Assembly (NCBI GenBank): GCA_965232165.1
Contig: CBDDOY010000002.1
Span: 310,001 to 374,000, forward strand
Direction: 5' to 3'
DNA from: UBA2779 sp965232165
GTDB taxonomy: Bacteria > Spirochaetota > Spirochaetia > DSM-2461
DNA: 64,000 bases
The notes under the pieces are model-generated. The model was not told the origin of the DNA. It searched no databases and saw only the letters and a program-made list of their open reading frames with translations. Positions 57,871-64,000 of the stretch are shown here, piece after piece. Positions within the stretch are counted from its first letter, which is position 1; every line of letters starts with the position of its first letter. A program made the translations under genes and the position numbers.

Positions 57871-59036
57871 AACCATATTTGCTTGCGGTCCTGCTCATTT
57901 TCCTCTCTTTTTCCCTCTTCGCCGAGGAGGAAATCATCGCGGCAGGCGAGAGCGCTGAAACAATCGAATTGATACGCCGAGCCGCAGCCTCCGGCATGGA
58001 AGGGGAGGATTTCAAGCTGTGGTTTCGCCGGGAAGGAAAATTCTGCCAGGTGAAGATCGCTCTCTTCTTCCATGGAGAGGAGCTTGCGGTTTATCGGCGG
58101 TATCCGTCGTCTCTGAAGGAATCGGAACTGCGCGCCGGACTTGCCGGGCAGGCCAGGGAAGCCAGGGAAGCCAGGGAAGCCAGGGAAGCCAGGGAAGCCA
58201 GGGAAGCCAGGGAAGCCGAGTTGCTTGAACGATATGCATTGGTAGAGGGGGGCCGCTTCAGGATGGGCTCCACGGCAGGAGACAGCGATGAAGAGCCCGT
58301 ACACCAGGTGAGGGTGAGTTCTTTCTATATGAGCAGGTACGAGGTGACACACGGGCAGTATCTGGAGTTTCTGAACAGAGCCGGGGTGTCCGCCGCCGGG
58401 ATATTGAACGGCAACGAGGTAATAGAAATGGACGACAGTGATGTGGCTTTCAGCCATAACGGGACGCTGTTCAGCTTTTCCGGTTCGGGGGCTGCGGACA
58501 GCATCGACTGTCCAGTGATAGAAGTGACATGGTACGGAGCGGCGGAGTATGCCAACTGGCTGAGCGCGGAGTCCGGCCTGACGAAGGTCTACACGATAAA
58601 CGGAAGCACTGTGACGGCGGACTGGAGCGCAAACGGCTATCGCCTGCCCACGGAGGCCGAATGGGAGTATGCGGCCCGTGGGGGGAATTCCTCCAATGGC
58701 TATAAATATGCGGGAGGGCACAGCCCTGGGAAAGTGGCCTGGTATTCGAGTAACAGCGGGGACAAAACCCGGCCCGTGGGAAGGAAGGCCCCCAACGAGC
58801 TGGGCCTCTATGACATGAGCGGGAACGTGTGGGAGTGGTGCTGGGACTGGAAAGGTTCTTATTCTTCGGGGAGTCAGAGCGATCCCAGGGGGCCCGCTTC
58901 GGGCTCGAGCCGTGTTTTTCGCGGCGGCAGTTGGGGCTATGGCGCCAGGAGCCTGCGTTCGGCCTACCGCAACGACAATAGCCCGGGCTTTAGCTACGGC
59001 AACCTGGGTTTCCGGCTTGTTCGGCGTGAGTTTTGA
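57867..59036 (+). CDS. Secreted FGE-sulfatase-fold protein, possible diversified binding protein
   Basis: 389 residues. A signal peptide (LLAVLLIFLSFSLFAEE) has no lipobox. Residues 96-116 are seven exact copies of Ala-Arg-Glu. From about residue 125 a formylglycine-generating-enzyme/C-type-lectin fold begins: LVEGGRFRMGSTAGDSDEEP, SRYEVTHGQYLEFLNRAG, GYRLPTEAEWEYAARGG, YDMSGNVWEWCWDW and a final FRGGSW...NLGFRLVRR. The cysteines needed for true formylglycine synthesis are not apparent, so it is more likely a binding protein. Its end resembles variable regions of diversity-generating retroelement targets such as Treponema TvpA. It overlaps the caspase gene by 4 bases, so they act together. 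Confidence 0.85.
   Translation: MKPYLLAVLLIFLSFSLFAEEEIIAAGESAETIELIRRAAASGMEGEDFKLWFRREGKFCQVKIALFFHGEELAVYRRYPSSLKESELRAGLAGQAREAREAREAREAREAREAREAELLERYALVEGGRFRMGSTAGDSDEEPVHQVRVSSFYMSRYEVTHGQYLEFLNRAGVSAAGILNGNEVIEMDDSDVAFSHNGTLFSFSGSGAADSIDCPVIEVTWYGAAEYANWLSAESGLTKVYTINGSTVTADWSANGYRLPTEAEWEYAARGGNSSNGYKYAGGHSPGKVAWYSSNSGDKTRPVGRKAPNELGLYDMSGNVWEWCWDWKGSYSSGSQSDPRGPASGSSRVFRGGSWGYGARSLRSAYRNDNSPGFSYGNLGFRLVRREF
58152..58214 (+). repeat. Seven exact 9-bp repeats inside the FGE gene
   Basis: GCCAGGGAA seven times in a row, coding for (Ala-Arg-Glu)7 as a charged helical linker between the N-terminal part and the lectin-like fold. A change in copy number would keep the frame. Exact identity suggests recent expansion. 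Confidence 0.9.
58915..59027 (+). other. Candidate variable region of a diversity-generating retroelement target
   Basis: After GGCGGCAGTTGG the codons where related variable proteins carry Asn (AAC in the template) are GGC, TAT, GGC, AGC, TAC, AAC, GAC, AAT, AGC, GGC, TTT, AGC, TAC, GGC and AAC. All end in a pyrimidine and differ from AAY only in the first two positions, the NNY pattern left by adenine mutagenesis. Fixed codons (Leu-Arg-Ser-Ala, Leu-Gly-Phe-Arg) lie between them. No template repeat or reverse transcriptase is seen in this window. Confidence 0.5.
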
Positions 59037-59072
59037 AAGCATCCGGCAGCACGACAGCCGGAGAAAGAGGAG

Positions 59073-59194
59073 GCCGTTCCAGCCGAAACAGCCGAAAAGG
59101 CCGAAGGATGAGGCCGAAACGGCTGGAGAGGCTGGAACGGCGGGGCAGGTGCGAATATTTTGACCGCGTAAGCGGTCAAAATATTCGATTTTTT
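59073..59194 (+). terminator. Hairpins and terminator after the caspase-FGE operon
   Basis: GCCGTTCCAGCC (59073-59084) and GGCTGGAACGGC (59130-59141) are exact inverted repeats. Next, CGAATATTTTGACCGC (59152-59167) and GCGGTCAAAATATTCG (59172-59187) form a perfect 16-bp stem with a GTAA tetraloop, followed by ATTTTTT: a strong terminator. In diversity-generating retroelements a hairpin just after the variable region aids retargeting, so the stem could have that second role. Confidence 0.75.
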
Positions 59195-59200
59195 GGCGGT

Positions 59201-59338
59201 GCTGTGTCAGAACTCGTCTTTGGCCCGCATACGGCGTTGAAAAACCCGCTCAAAATGCTCATGTATACGCGCATACACTGCGCTTTTAAGCGGATTTTCC
59301 GCCTTGTCTGCGAACCAAATCCTTCGTCCTGATACAGC
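59201..59338. mobile_element. 138-bp inverted-repeat element with IS1182-like ends
   Basis: From GCTGTGTCAGAACTCGTCTT to ACCAAATCCTTCGTCCTGAT followed by ACAGC, with inverted ends and an inner CTCATGTATACGCGCATACA palindrome. The end motif CTGTATCAG is shared with the edge of the IS1182 pseudo-element at 5.85 kb, so it may be a non-autonomous relative. It sits exactly between two copies of the terminator hairpin. Confidence 0.65.
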
Positions 59339-59340
59339 CC

Positions 59341-59386
59341 CGATAATTTTGACAGCGTGAGCGGTCAAAATATTCGATTTTTTTGG
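59341..59386 (+). repeat. Second copy of the terminator hairpin
   Basis: CGATAATTTTGACAGC, a GTGA loop and GCGGTCAAAATATTCG followed by ATTTTTTTT: an imperfect copy of the hairpin at 59152-59187, with the same following GGCGGTGCTG. The miniature element between them probably caused or accompanied the duplication. Confidence 0.7.
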
Positions 59387-59434
59387 CGGTGCTGCGGTCT
59401 GCTTCTCGGGACAATGGAGTTTCAAAAAGCTTTA

Positions 59435-59627
59435 GGGCACCTCTAAAAAACCCCATTTAGTTCTTGACTCGAACTTTTCCGCCTGCCTGTGCGTGTTCTG
59501 CACGCGGACAGGCCGCTACTGCGTTGTCAAAATGCTCAACTAAGCTTAAGATAGCTCCGCTTTTGCCGTCTTGTATCGACAAAAAATTTCTTCGTCAATT
59601 TCCTAAAGCTGTTTCTTAAAGGTGCCC
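59435..59627. mobile_element. Miniature inverted-repeat element, long copy i
   Basis: 193 bp from GGGCACCTCTAAAAAACCCC to CTTAAAGGTGCCC, flanked by TTTA on both sides (59431-59434 and 59628-59631). It matches copy f but has an extra stretch of about 30 bases (CCTGTGCGTGTTCTGCACGC followed by GGACAGG) that is itself palindromic. It carries no gene. Confidence 0.87.
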
Positions 59628-59659
59628 TTTAGAATAAACGAATAGAGGAGAAGCGGAAC

Positions 59660-60410
59660 ATGGTTGAAAAGAACAACGCTTCTCTAAAGCGTCAAAAGAC
59701 AGTGCGACCTGCTCAAAATGGCTCGCTCCAGCTATTGCCGCCCCCGCAAACCGGAGAGTGAACTAAACCTTCTGTTGATGCGTCGGATGGACGAATTACA
59801 TACGGAGAATCCGACTTGGAGGAGCCGCAAACTGAGGGACAAACTAAGGCTGGAAGGACAGTATGTCAATCGGAAAAGGATACAGCGACTAATGGGCGTG
59901 ATGGGTCTGCAAACTATCTATCAGAAGCCCCATTTAAGCTGTAGAGAGCCTGGTTCGCAAGTAGTGCCTTATTTGCTGCGAGGGATTAAGATAAAACGGT
60001 CTGATCAGGTTTGGAGTACTGCTTACCTAGCAGGATGTCTGGTGGTTTCGTCTCTCTGACGGCAGTTATTGATTGGTATTCCCGAAAAATTCTGAGTTGG
60101 GAACTCTCTTCTTCTCTGGATAAATCGTTCTGTATTGACTCAAGTGGAGAGAGCCTTGAGATTTAACGGGGAGTCAGATATCTTCAACACAGATCAGGGG
60201 GCACAGTACACGAGCAAAGAGTTTCAGGAGATTTTCAAGGAGACCAAGACAAAGCTGAGCATGGACGGTGAGGGCCGATCTCTGGACAAAGTTTATATTG
60301 AACGCTTTTGGCGGACGATCAAGTACGATGCAATTTACCTCAAAGACTACGAAAACATGGAGGATGCGAAAAAAAAGGAAAAAAAGAAGATTTTTTTAAT
60401 TTTGAGATTG
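59660..60410 (+). pseudogene. IS3-family transposase (orfB) pseudogene
   Basis: Begins MVEKNNASLKRQK, shifts frame near 59690, then reads MARSSYCRPRKPESELNLLL, ENPTWRSRKLRDKL, RIQRLMGVMGLQTIYQKP and LLRGIKIKRSDQVWST. The catalytic region is scattered over frames: TAVIDWYSRKILSWEL (second region), DIFNTDQGAQYTSKEFQEIF (Asp) and KVYIERFWRTIKYDAIYLKD (Glu). It breaks off after YENMEDAKK in an A-rich stretch, before the usual YNxxRPHxSL end. Several frameshifts and a truncated end make it non-functional. Confidence 0.83.
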
Positions 60411-60765
60411 ACACCGGTTATGTTTTATGATTAAAATGCAGGGTGAGCGGGAGTTAAATCTGGTTATCCACCAAAAAAAGGCAGCGTTGCTGTCTAACCT
60501 TTGGGATTCACATCCCATCTTTTCAAGTTTTACTTTTGGTTATAATAGCATTAGGGGTTGCGCTTCCTCCTCTGATGGTACTTTAATAGGGGGTATTCAA
60601 TTGGCTCCACGGATTTCAATTTTTGAAGGATTAGTAAAAGGCGAAAATACGTTAACCCAACTCACCTGCAATTATTTTCGTAAATTCAAACTTTTCCGAA
60701 ATCGCAACCTAAAGGTGTTATGAAGAAACCATATAAACATAGTTATGCATCAACCCGGAAATAGT
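60411..60765. other. Region between the IS3 remnant and the first cassette gene
   Basis: About 350 bases. A 98-codon frame (60427-60723) has no recognisable feature, with poor base composition for a gene, and I do not call it. The left boundary of the first gene cassette should lie here, but no clear GTTRRRY recombination site is visible. Confidence 0.35.
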
Positions 60766-61491
60766 ATGACGAAAACTTTGGTAGTTGGAGCAAGTGGTGC
60801 AACAGGCAAACTTCTTGTGGCAGATTTACTTAAAAGAGATATTGAGGTATTAGCAATTGTAAGATCCTCTAGCTCGCTAAAAAACACATTCGAAAACCAT
60901 CCGAACTATCGTGAAGTTTCAGCCAGCATTACAGAGATGTCTGATGGTGAACTATCACCACTACTTAAAAACTGTGATGCTGTGCTCTCGTGCTTGGGGC
61001 ACAATTTGACCTTTCGGGGGATGTTTGGAGAACCCAGGCAACTGGTCACGGATACAATTAAAAAAGTGACTCGAGTAATAGAGTCAATAAAGCCAGCGAA
61101 GAAAGTAAAAATAATTCTGATGAATACCACCGGTAACAGCAATCGAGGTATTCCGGAAAAGCCGCCATGGTCACAAAGAATAGTAGTTTCAATTTTACGG
61201 CAGCTACTTCCACCCCACGTAGATAATGAACAAGCGGCCGACTTCCTCCGAACTTACATTGGTCAAAACCACTTATATATTGAGTGGGTTGCAGTCAGAC
61301 CGGATAGGCTTACGGATGAAGCGGAAGTATCTAAATATGAAATCCTCCAATCCCCAACAAGAAACGTGATTTTTGATGCCGCTCCATCCAGTCGTATTAA
61401 TGCCGCAAATTTTATGGCGAATTTGGCCGCTAACTCTGAAGTGTGGAATGTGTGGAGAGGTAAGATGCCCGTTATTTACAATGATGCATAA
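60766..61491 (+). CDS. NAD(P)-binding (NmrA/atypical SDR-like) protein in a gene cassette
   Basis: 241 residues from the ATG at 60766 (MTKTLVVGASGATGKLLVAD), chosen because the dinucleotide-binding GASGATG normally lies right at the N-terminus; an ATG at 60745 would add 7 residues. The loop GASGATG, the CDAVLSCLGHN strand and VAVRPDRLTDE fit the atypical short-chain dehydrogenase (NAD-dependent epimerase-like, SDR_a5) group. The substrate is unknown. The stop codon TAA lies inside the first base-paired end of an attC site (GCATAAC), the typical layout of an integron cassette. The A/T content is higher than in the core genes. Confidence 0.8.
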   Translation: MTKTLVVGASGATGKLLVADLLKRDIEVLAIVRSSSSLKNTFENHPNYREVSASITEMSDGELSPLLKNCDAVLSCLGHNLTFRGMFGEPRQLVTDTIKKVTRVIESIKPAKKVKIILMNTTGNSNRGIPEKPPWSQRIVVSILRQLLPPHVDNEQAADFLRTYIGQNHLYIEWVAVRPDRLTDEAEVSKYEILQSPTRNVIFDAAPSSRINAANFMANLAANSEVWNVWRGKMPVIYNDA

Positions 61492-61560
61492 CAAGCGCAT
61501 GCAGTCGGACCGCTACAAGTGCTACGCGCTTTCCGCGGCCGCTGATGCGGGGCGTTGGGC
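61486..61560 (+). other. attC: Integron attC recombination site 1
   Basis: 75 bases from GCATAAC to GTTGGGC (GTTRRRY core). The inner arms pair as GCAT-g-CAG-t-CGG-a-CCGC against GCGGCCGCTGATGC, leaving three single unpaired bases, which is the hallmark of folded attC sites recognised by integron integrases. It follows directly on the stop codon of the cassette gene. Confidence 0.85.
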
Positions 61561-61588
61561 ATGCCCATCTGCATGAGAGGAACCTGAG

Positions 61589-62560
61589 ATGTCGGAGCCC
61601 AAGCGAATCTTCATCAGCTACAGCCACAAGGACCGTCGATGGCTCGAAGAATTGCTGACACATCTCGCTCCACTTCATGACACGTTCGAGGTCTGGGCAG
61701 ACTCTCAGATCAACGCTGGCGAAAACTGGGAAGAACAGATCAGCGCGGCGATCGACAGTGCCGATGTGGCCATTCTGCTTGTTACTGCCGACTTCTTGGC
61801 ATCGAGGTTCATGCAGGAAGTTGAATTGCCCAGGATCCTCGAAGCCTCCAGGTCACGAGGGACGCTCGTTTTGCCGATTCTCGTGCAGCACAGTCTTTGG
61901 GACCACACGCCTCTCAACGACTTCCAGTTCCTGAATCCGCCCGACAAGCCTTTGGCATCCCTCTCTCGGGGGGCCAGAGATGCCGCCTATCTGAAAATCG
62001 TCTGCCACCTCGCTTCAGCGTTTTCTGCCAAGGCACCAGAAACACCGGGGCCCGTCGCCTCAGCAGCCTTCTCGGAGGAGATAGCGCGCAAGGTATTCGA
62101 TCTGATAAAGGCCGACTTGCCGGTGTATGCCGAATCTGCCTCCGACAAGAACCAAGCACCACCAGACGAGCCAGGCGGAACTCTGGTCTTCGTAATCTGC
62201 GCGTTTTCGCAAGACATAGAACCCGCCTTTGAAGGCATGAAGGCCGCTGCGACCGAGTTTGAACTTCAGGCAAAGCGCGTGAAGGACGTGATGGGCGACT
62301 ACCAGATAACCAGCCAAGTCATGAGCATGATTGCCGACGCGCGTTTTGTCGTGGCAGACCTGACGCATGAGCGACCGAACGTGTACTTCGAGCTCGGCTA
62401 TGCGAGGGGGTTGGGGAAGACTGTTATAACTTGTGCACGTGCCGGTACAGACATCCACTTCGATGTAAAGGACTGGACGTACATCCCATACGACGACTCT
62501 CGTGTTTTGGAGAAGGCCCTTGTTGATCGCTTTCGATTCGAGCTTGAGAAGGGAGCCTAA
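61589..62560 (+). CDS. TIR-domain protein with C-terminal deoxyribosyltransferase/SLOG-like domain
   Basis: 323 residues. The N-terminal 130 residues are a TIR domain: KRIFISYSHKDRRWLEELLT, FEVWADSQINAGENWEE, ADVAILLVTADFLASRF, and LPRILEASRSRGTLVLPILV with a candidate catalytic Glu in the MQEVELP segment. After a linker, residues about 190-320 form a second Rossmann-like domain (VFVICAFSQDIEPAFEGMKA, SMIADARFVVADLTHERPNV, YFELGYARGLGKTVITCARA) like nucleoside 2-deoxyribosyltransferases. In prokaryotic defence, TIR domains cleave NAD and partner domains sense a nucleotide signal. GAGAGGA precedes the ATG. It sits in its own cassette between two attC sites, so it is movable defence cargo. Confidence 0.85.
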   Translation: MSEPKRIFISYSHKDRRWLEELLTHLAPLHDTFEVWADSQINAGENWEEQISAAIDSADVAILLVTADFLASRFMQEVELPRILEASRSRGTLVLPILVQHSLWDHTPLNDFQFLNPPDKPLASLSRGARDAAYLKIVCHLASAFSAKAPETPGPVASAAFSEEIARKVFDLIKADLPVYAESASDKNQAPPDEPGGTLVFVICAFSQDIEPAFEGMKAAATEFELQAKRVKDVMGDYQITSQVMSMIADARFVVADLTHERPNVYFELGYARGLGKTVITCARAGTDIHFDVKDWTYIPYDDSRVLEKALVDRFRFELEKGA

Positions 62561-62651
62561 CAAGAGCTTCCAGCTGACGAAGCCGCTTGTCACGCTCCGT
62601 GCGGGGCACGGGTCGCTCCAACCGACTTCGCATCTGAAACCAACGTTGGGT
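62555..62651 (+). other. attC: Integron attC recombination site 2
   Basis: 97 bases from GCCTAAC (a perfect RYYYAAC) to GTTGGGT (a perfect GTTRRRY). The arms GCTTCCAGCTGACGAAGCCG and CGACTTCGCATCTGAAACC pair with single bulged bases. The TAA stop of the TIR gene lies inside the first core site. Confidence 0.85.
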
Positions 62652-62771
62652 GTATATAAATATGATAAATTTAGATAATGTCAAAAGAATTATTGAAAAG
62701 ATTAATTTTATTTTATATCTTGTTATAATTCACTTTATCTGTGTTTCAATAAATTTGCGAGTTGAAAATCA

Positions 62772-63716
62772 ATGAATGAACCCGTCTTAAAATTTGAAGA
62801 ATTTACATTCCGTTCCAAATATGATATTATATTGGGCGATACTTTAGAAAACTTGAAAACCTTTGATAGTAGTAAGTTTGATTTAATAATTACATCTCCT
62901 CCCTATAATGTCGGTAAAGAGTATGAAACAAAGCAATCGATCGAGAAATATTTGGAACAGCAGGAAGAAGTAATTGACCAATTGATTAGAGTTGTTTCTC
63001 ACAAAGGAAGTATTTGTTGGCAAATTGGTAATTATGTAAAAAATGGAGAAATCTATCCGCTTGATATTTTTTACTATCAGATATTCAAAAAGCATAACTT
63101 AAAATTGAGAAACAGAATAATTTGGCATTTCGGTCATGGATTGCACGCTTCGAAAAGATTTTCAGGACGCTATGAAACTATTCTCTGGTTTACAAAAGAA
63201 GATGATTATATTTTCAATTTAGATGATGTACGAATTCCAGCAAAATATCCAGGAAAAAGACATTTTAAAGGACCGAAAAAGGGTCAATTATCTGGTAATC
63301 CCAGCGGTAAAAATCCTTCTGATATATGGGAGATTGTTATCAGAGACTGGGAAAGTGAACTATGGAATATTCCAAATGTTAAGTCTAATCATCCTGAAAA
63401 AACCGAACACCCCTGTCAATATCCGATTGAACTTGTCGAAAGATGTATTCTCGCATTAACCAATGAAGATAGCTGGGTTTTAGATCCTTACGCGGGTGTA
63501 GGTTCAACAATAATAGCGTCGATCAAAAATAATAGAAATGTCATTGGAATTGAACGAGAAGATAAATATGTTAATACTGCAAAGGATAGAGTTCAGAAAT
63601 TGTTCGACGGTTCACTGAAAATACGCCCAATAAATAAACCAATTCATAAACCATCTCCAAAAGATAAGGTTGCACGCATTCCTGACGAATGGTTATTCGA
63701 TACTGATAAAGGATAA
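62772..63716 (+). CDS. DNA methyltransferase of a restriction-modification system
   Basis: 314 residues. The catalytic motif IV is IITSPPYNVGKEY near residue 41 and the cofactor motif I is VLDPYAGVGSTIIAS near residue 235, so the order is that of beta-class amino methyltransferases; TSPPYN is the form common in N4-cytosine enzymes. Conserved GLHASKRFSGRYETILWFTK lies between. The recognition site cannot be read; the following gene looks like the BglII/BstYI nuclease group. It is A/T-rich, in clear contrast with the core genes, showing recent acquisition. It is the third cassette gene after attC 2; the matching attC site lies outside the window. Confidence 0.88.
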   Translation: MNEPVLKFEEFTFRSKYDIILGDTLENLKTFDSSKFDLIITSPPYNVGKEYETKQSIEKYLEQQEEVIDQLIRVVSHKGSICWQIGNYVKNGEIYPLDIFYYQIFKKHNLKLRNRIIWHFGHGLHASKRFSGRYETILWFTKEDDYIFNLDDVRIPAKYPGKRHFKGPKKGQLSGNPSGKNPSDIWEIVIRDWESELWNIPNVKSNHPEKTEHPCQYPIELVERCILALTNEDSWVLDPYAGVGSTIIASIKNNRNVIGIEREDKYVNTAKDRVQKLFDGSLKIRPINKPIHKPSPKDKVARIPDEWLFDTDKG

Positions 63717-63721
63717 TATTG

Positions 63722-64000
63722 ATGAAAATTGCTTAAAAGTATTCGCATCTAAACGGAGAAGAATATCTAATTGTACATCACAAGAAACTATACGATGAAA
63801 TTATTGAAGTTTTAAGCAGTGTGGATGCTGATGAATTCAAGACGAAAATAAGCAAGGAAAAAACGAAGAAAGGCAAAAAATTATATAGTCCAGTTGAGAT
63901 AAATAAAGCAATTGATAGTAAATTTAGTTTAAAGGAATGGAAGGAAAGCAGATATCAGTATTATATTGCCTTGAACCGAGAATTAATGGAAAAAAGTATT
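63722..64000 (+). pseudogene. BglII/BstYI-like restriction endonuclease, early stop codon, cut by the window end
   Basis: The frame starts MKIA at 63722, meets a TAA at codon 5 (63734-63736) and continues openly as KYSHLNGEEYLIVHHKKLYD, then VDADEFKTKISKEKTKKGKK, LYSPVEINKAI and WKESRYQYYIALNRELMEKS to the window end. This resembles the BglII-family nucleases that cut near GATC-containing sites; the partner methyltransferase is immediately upstream. Unless a non-ATG start is used downstream of the stop, the gene is disrupted, leaving the methyltransferase as an orphan. The rest of the gene lies beyond the window. Confidence 0.65.

Noticed and set aside
56674..57876. A 400-codon minus-strand frame
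   Set aside because: Antisense of the caspase gene, with no motifs of its own; an effect of GC-rich codon use.
57825..59042. A 405-codon minus-strand frame with a collagen-like Gly-Phe-Pro run
   Set aside because: It is the antisense of the FGE gene; the Gly-Phe-Pro run is the complement of the Ala-Arg-Glu repeat. The plus strand has a signal peptide and a recognisable fold.
59073..59141. The paired GCCGTTCCAGCC repeats as an attC site
   Set aside because: They lack the RYYYAAC and GTTRRRY cores and bulged bases seen at 61.5 and 62.6 kb; they are better taken as part of the downstream hairpin region.
60427..60723. A 98-codon frame before the first cassette gene
   Set aside because: No ribosome-binding site, domain or codon pattern supports it; it starts inside the end of the IS3 remnant.

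Overview
The window looks like a spirochaete chromosome (Spirochaetota, Treponema/Spirochaeta-like). The evidence is the start of the 16S rRNA (an ACGAACGCTGGCGGCGCGT start followed by TTTTAAGCATGCAAGT), the spirochaete style of the housekeeping proteins and the many envelope lipoproteins. These assignments come from reading motifs; no database search was run. Most of the first 40 kb is ordinary, moderately GC-rich core genome. From about 39 kb onwards the sequence becomes a patchwork of decayed insertion sequences, repeats, duplications and horizontally acquired genes.

Layout. 1-2.3 kb: proB-proA (proline synthesis, minus strand). 2.8-5.8 kb: an RND exporter. 5.85-7.6 kb: a broken IS1182-type element with nested 160-bp miniature elements. 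7.8-10 kb: metG. 10.5-11.6 kb: a FemAB-type aminoacyltransferase. 11.6-16.1 kb: minus-strand operon prfA-prmC-rel-trmL. 16.1-17.7 kb: rhomboid protease and exonuclease III. 18.2-24.2 kb: plus-strand cluster of a HrpA helicase, SppA protease and a CDP-alcohol phosphatidyltransferase. 24.6-30.15 kb: an rRNA operon (16S, tRNA-Ala, 23S, 5S) with promoter and terminator. 30.8-39.2 kb: a tightly packed catabolic operon of DeoR regulator, E2 acyltransferase, fused E1 dehydrogenase, PHP protein, short-chain dehydrogenase and sorbose-1-phosphate-reductase-like dehydrogenase. 39.3-44.6 kb: remains of IS1634, IS30 and IS1634 elements plus an apparently intact IS256 element. 45-47.4 kb: three unrecognised minus-strand genes. 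47.6-49.1 kb: an IS481 element split by a miniature element. 49.1-51.9 kb: a GC-rich repeat array made of copies of the 3' end of ecfT. 51.9-54 kb: a BioY-type ECF transporter operon. 54.4-59.0 kb: an envelope module of LPP20/DUF4384 lipoprotein, ankyrin-caspase lipoprotein and FGE-sulfatase-fold protein. 59.0-60.4 kb: hairpins, miniature elements and a broken IS3 transposase. 60.7-64 kb: gene cassettes separated by two integron attC sites, carrying an NAD(P)-binding protein, a TIR-domain protein, a DNA methyltransferase and a broken BglII-like restriction gene.

The most noteworthy points are: (1) the two attC sites, which show that the right end is part of an integron cassette array with defence cargo; (2) the caspase/DUF4384/FGE module, whose FGE protein ends in a run of NNY codons of the kind left by diversity-generating retroelements; (3) the array of about a dozen extra copies of the end of ecfT; (4) a family of about 160-bp miniature transposable elements (GGGCACCTCT ends, 4-bp target duplications), whose insertion can be proved by rebuilding two interrupted transposase genes; and (5) the DeoR/2-oxoacid dehydrogenase/PHP/polyol-phosphate dehydrogenase operon, which suggests an uncharacterised sugar-phosphate pathway.
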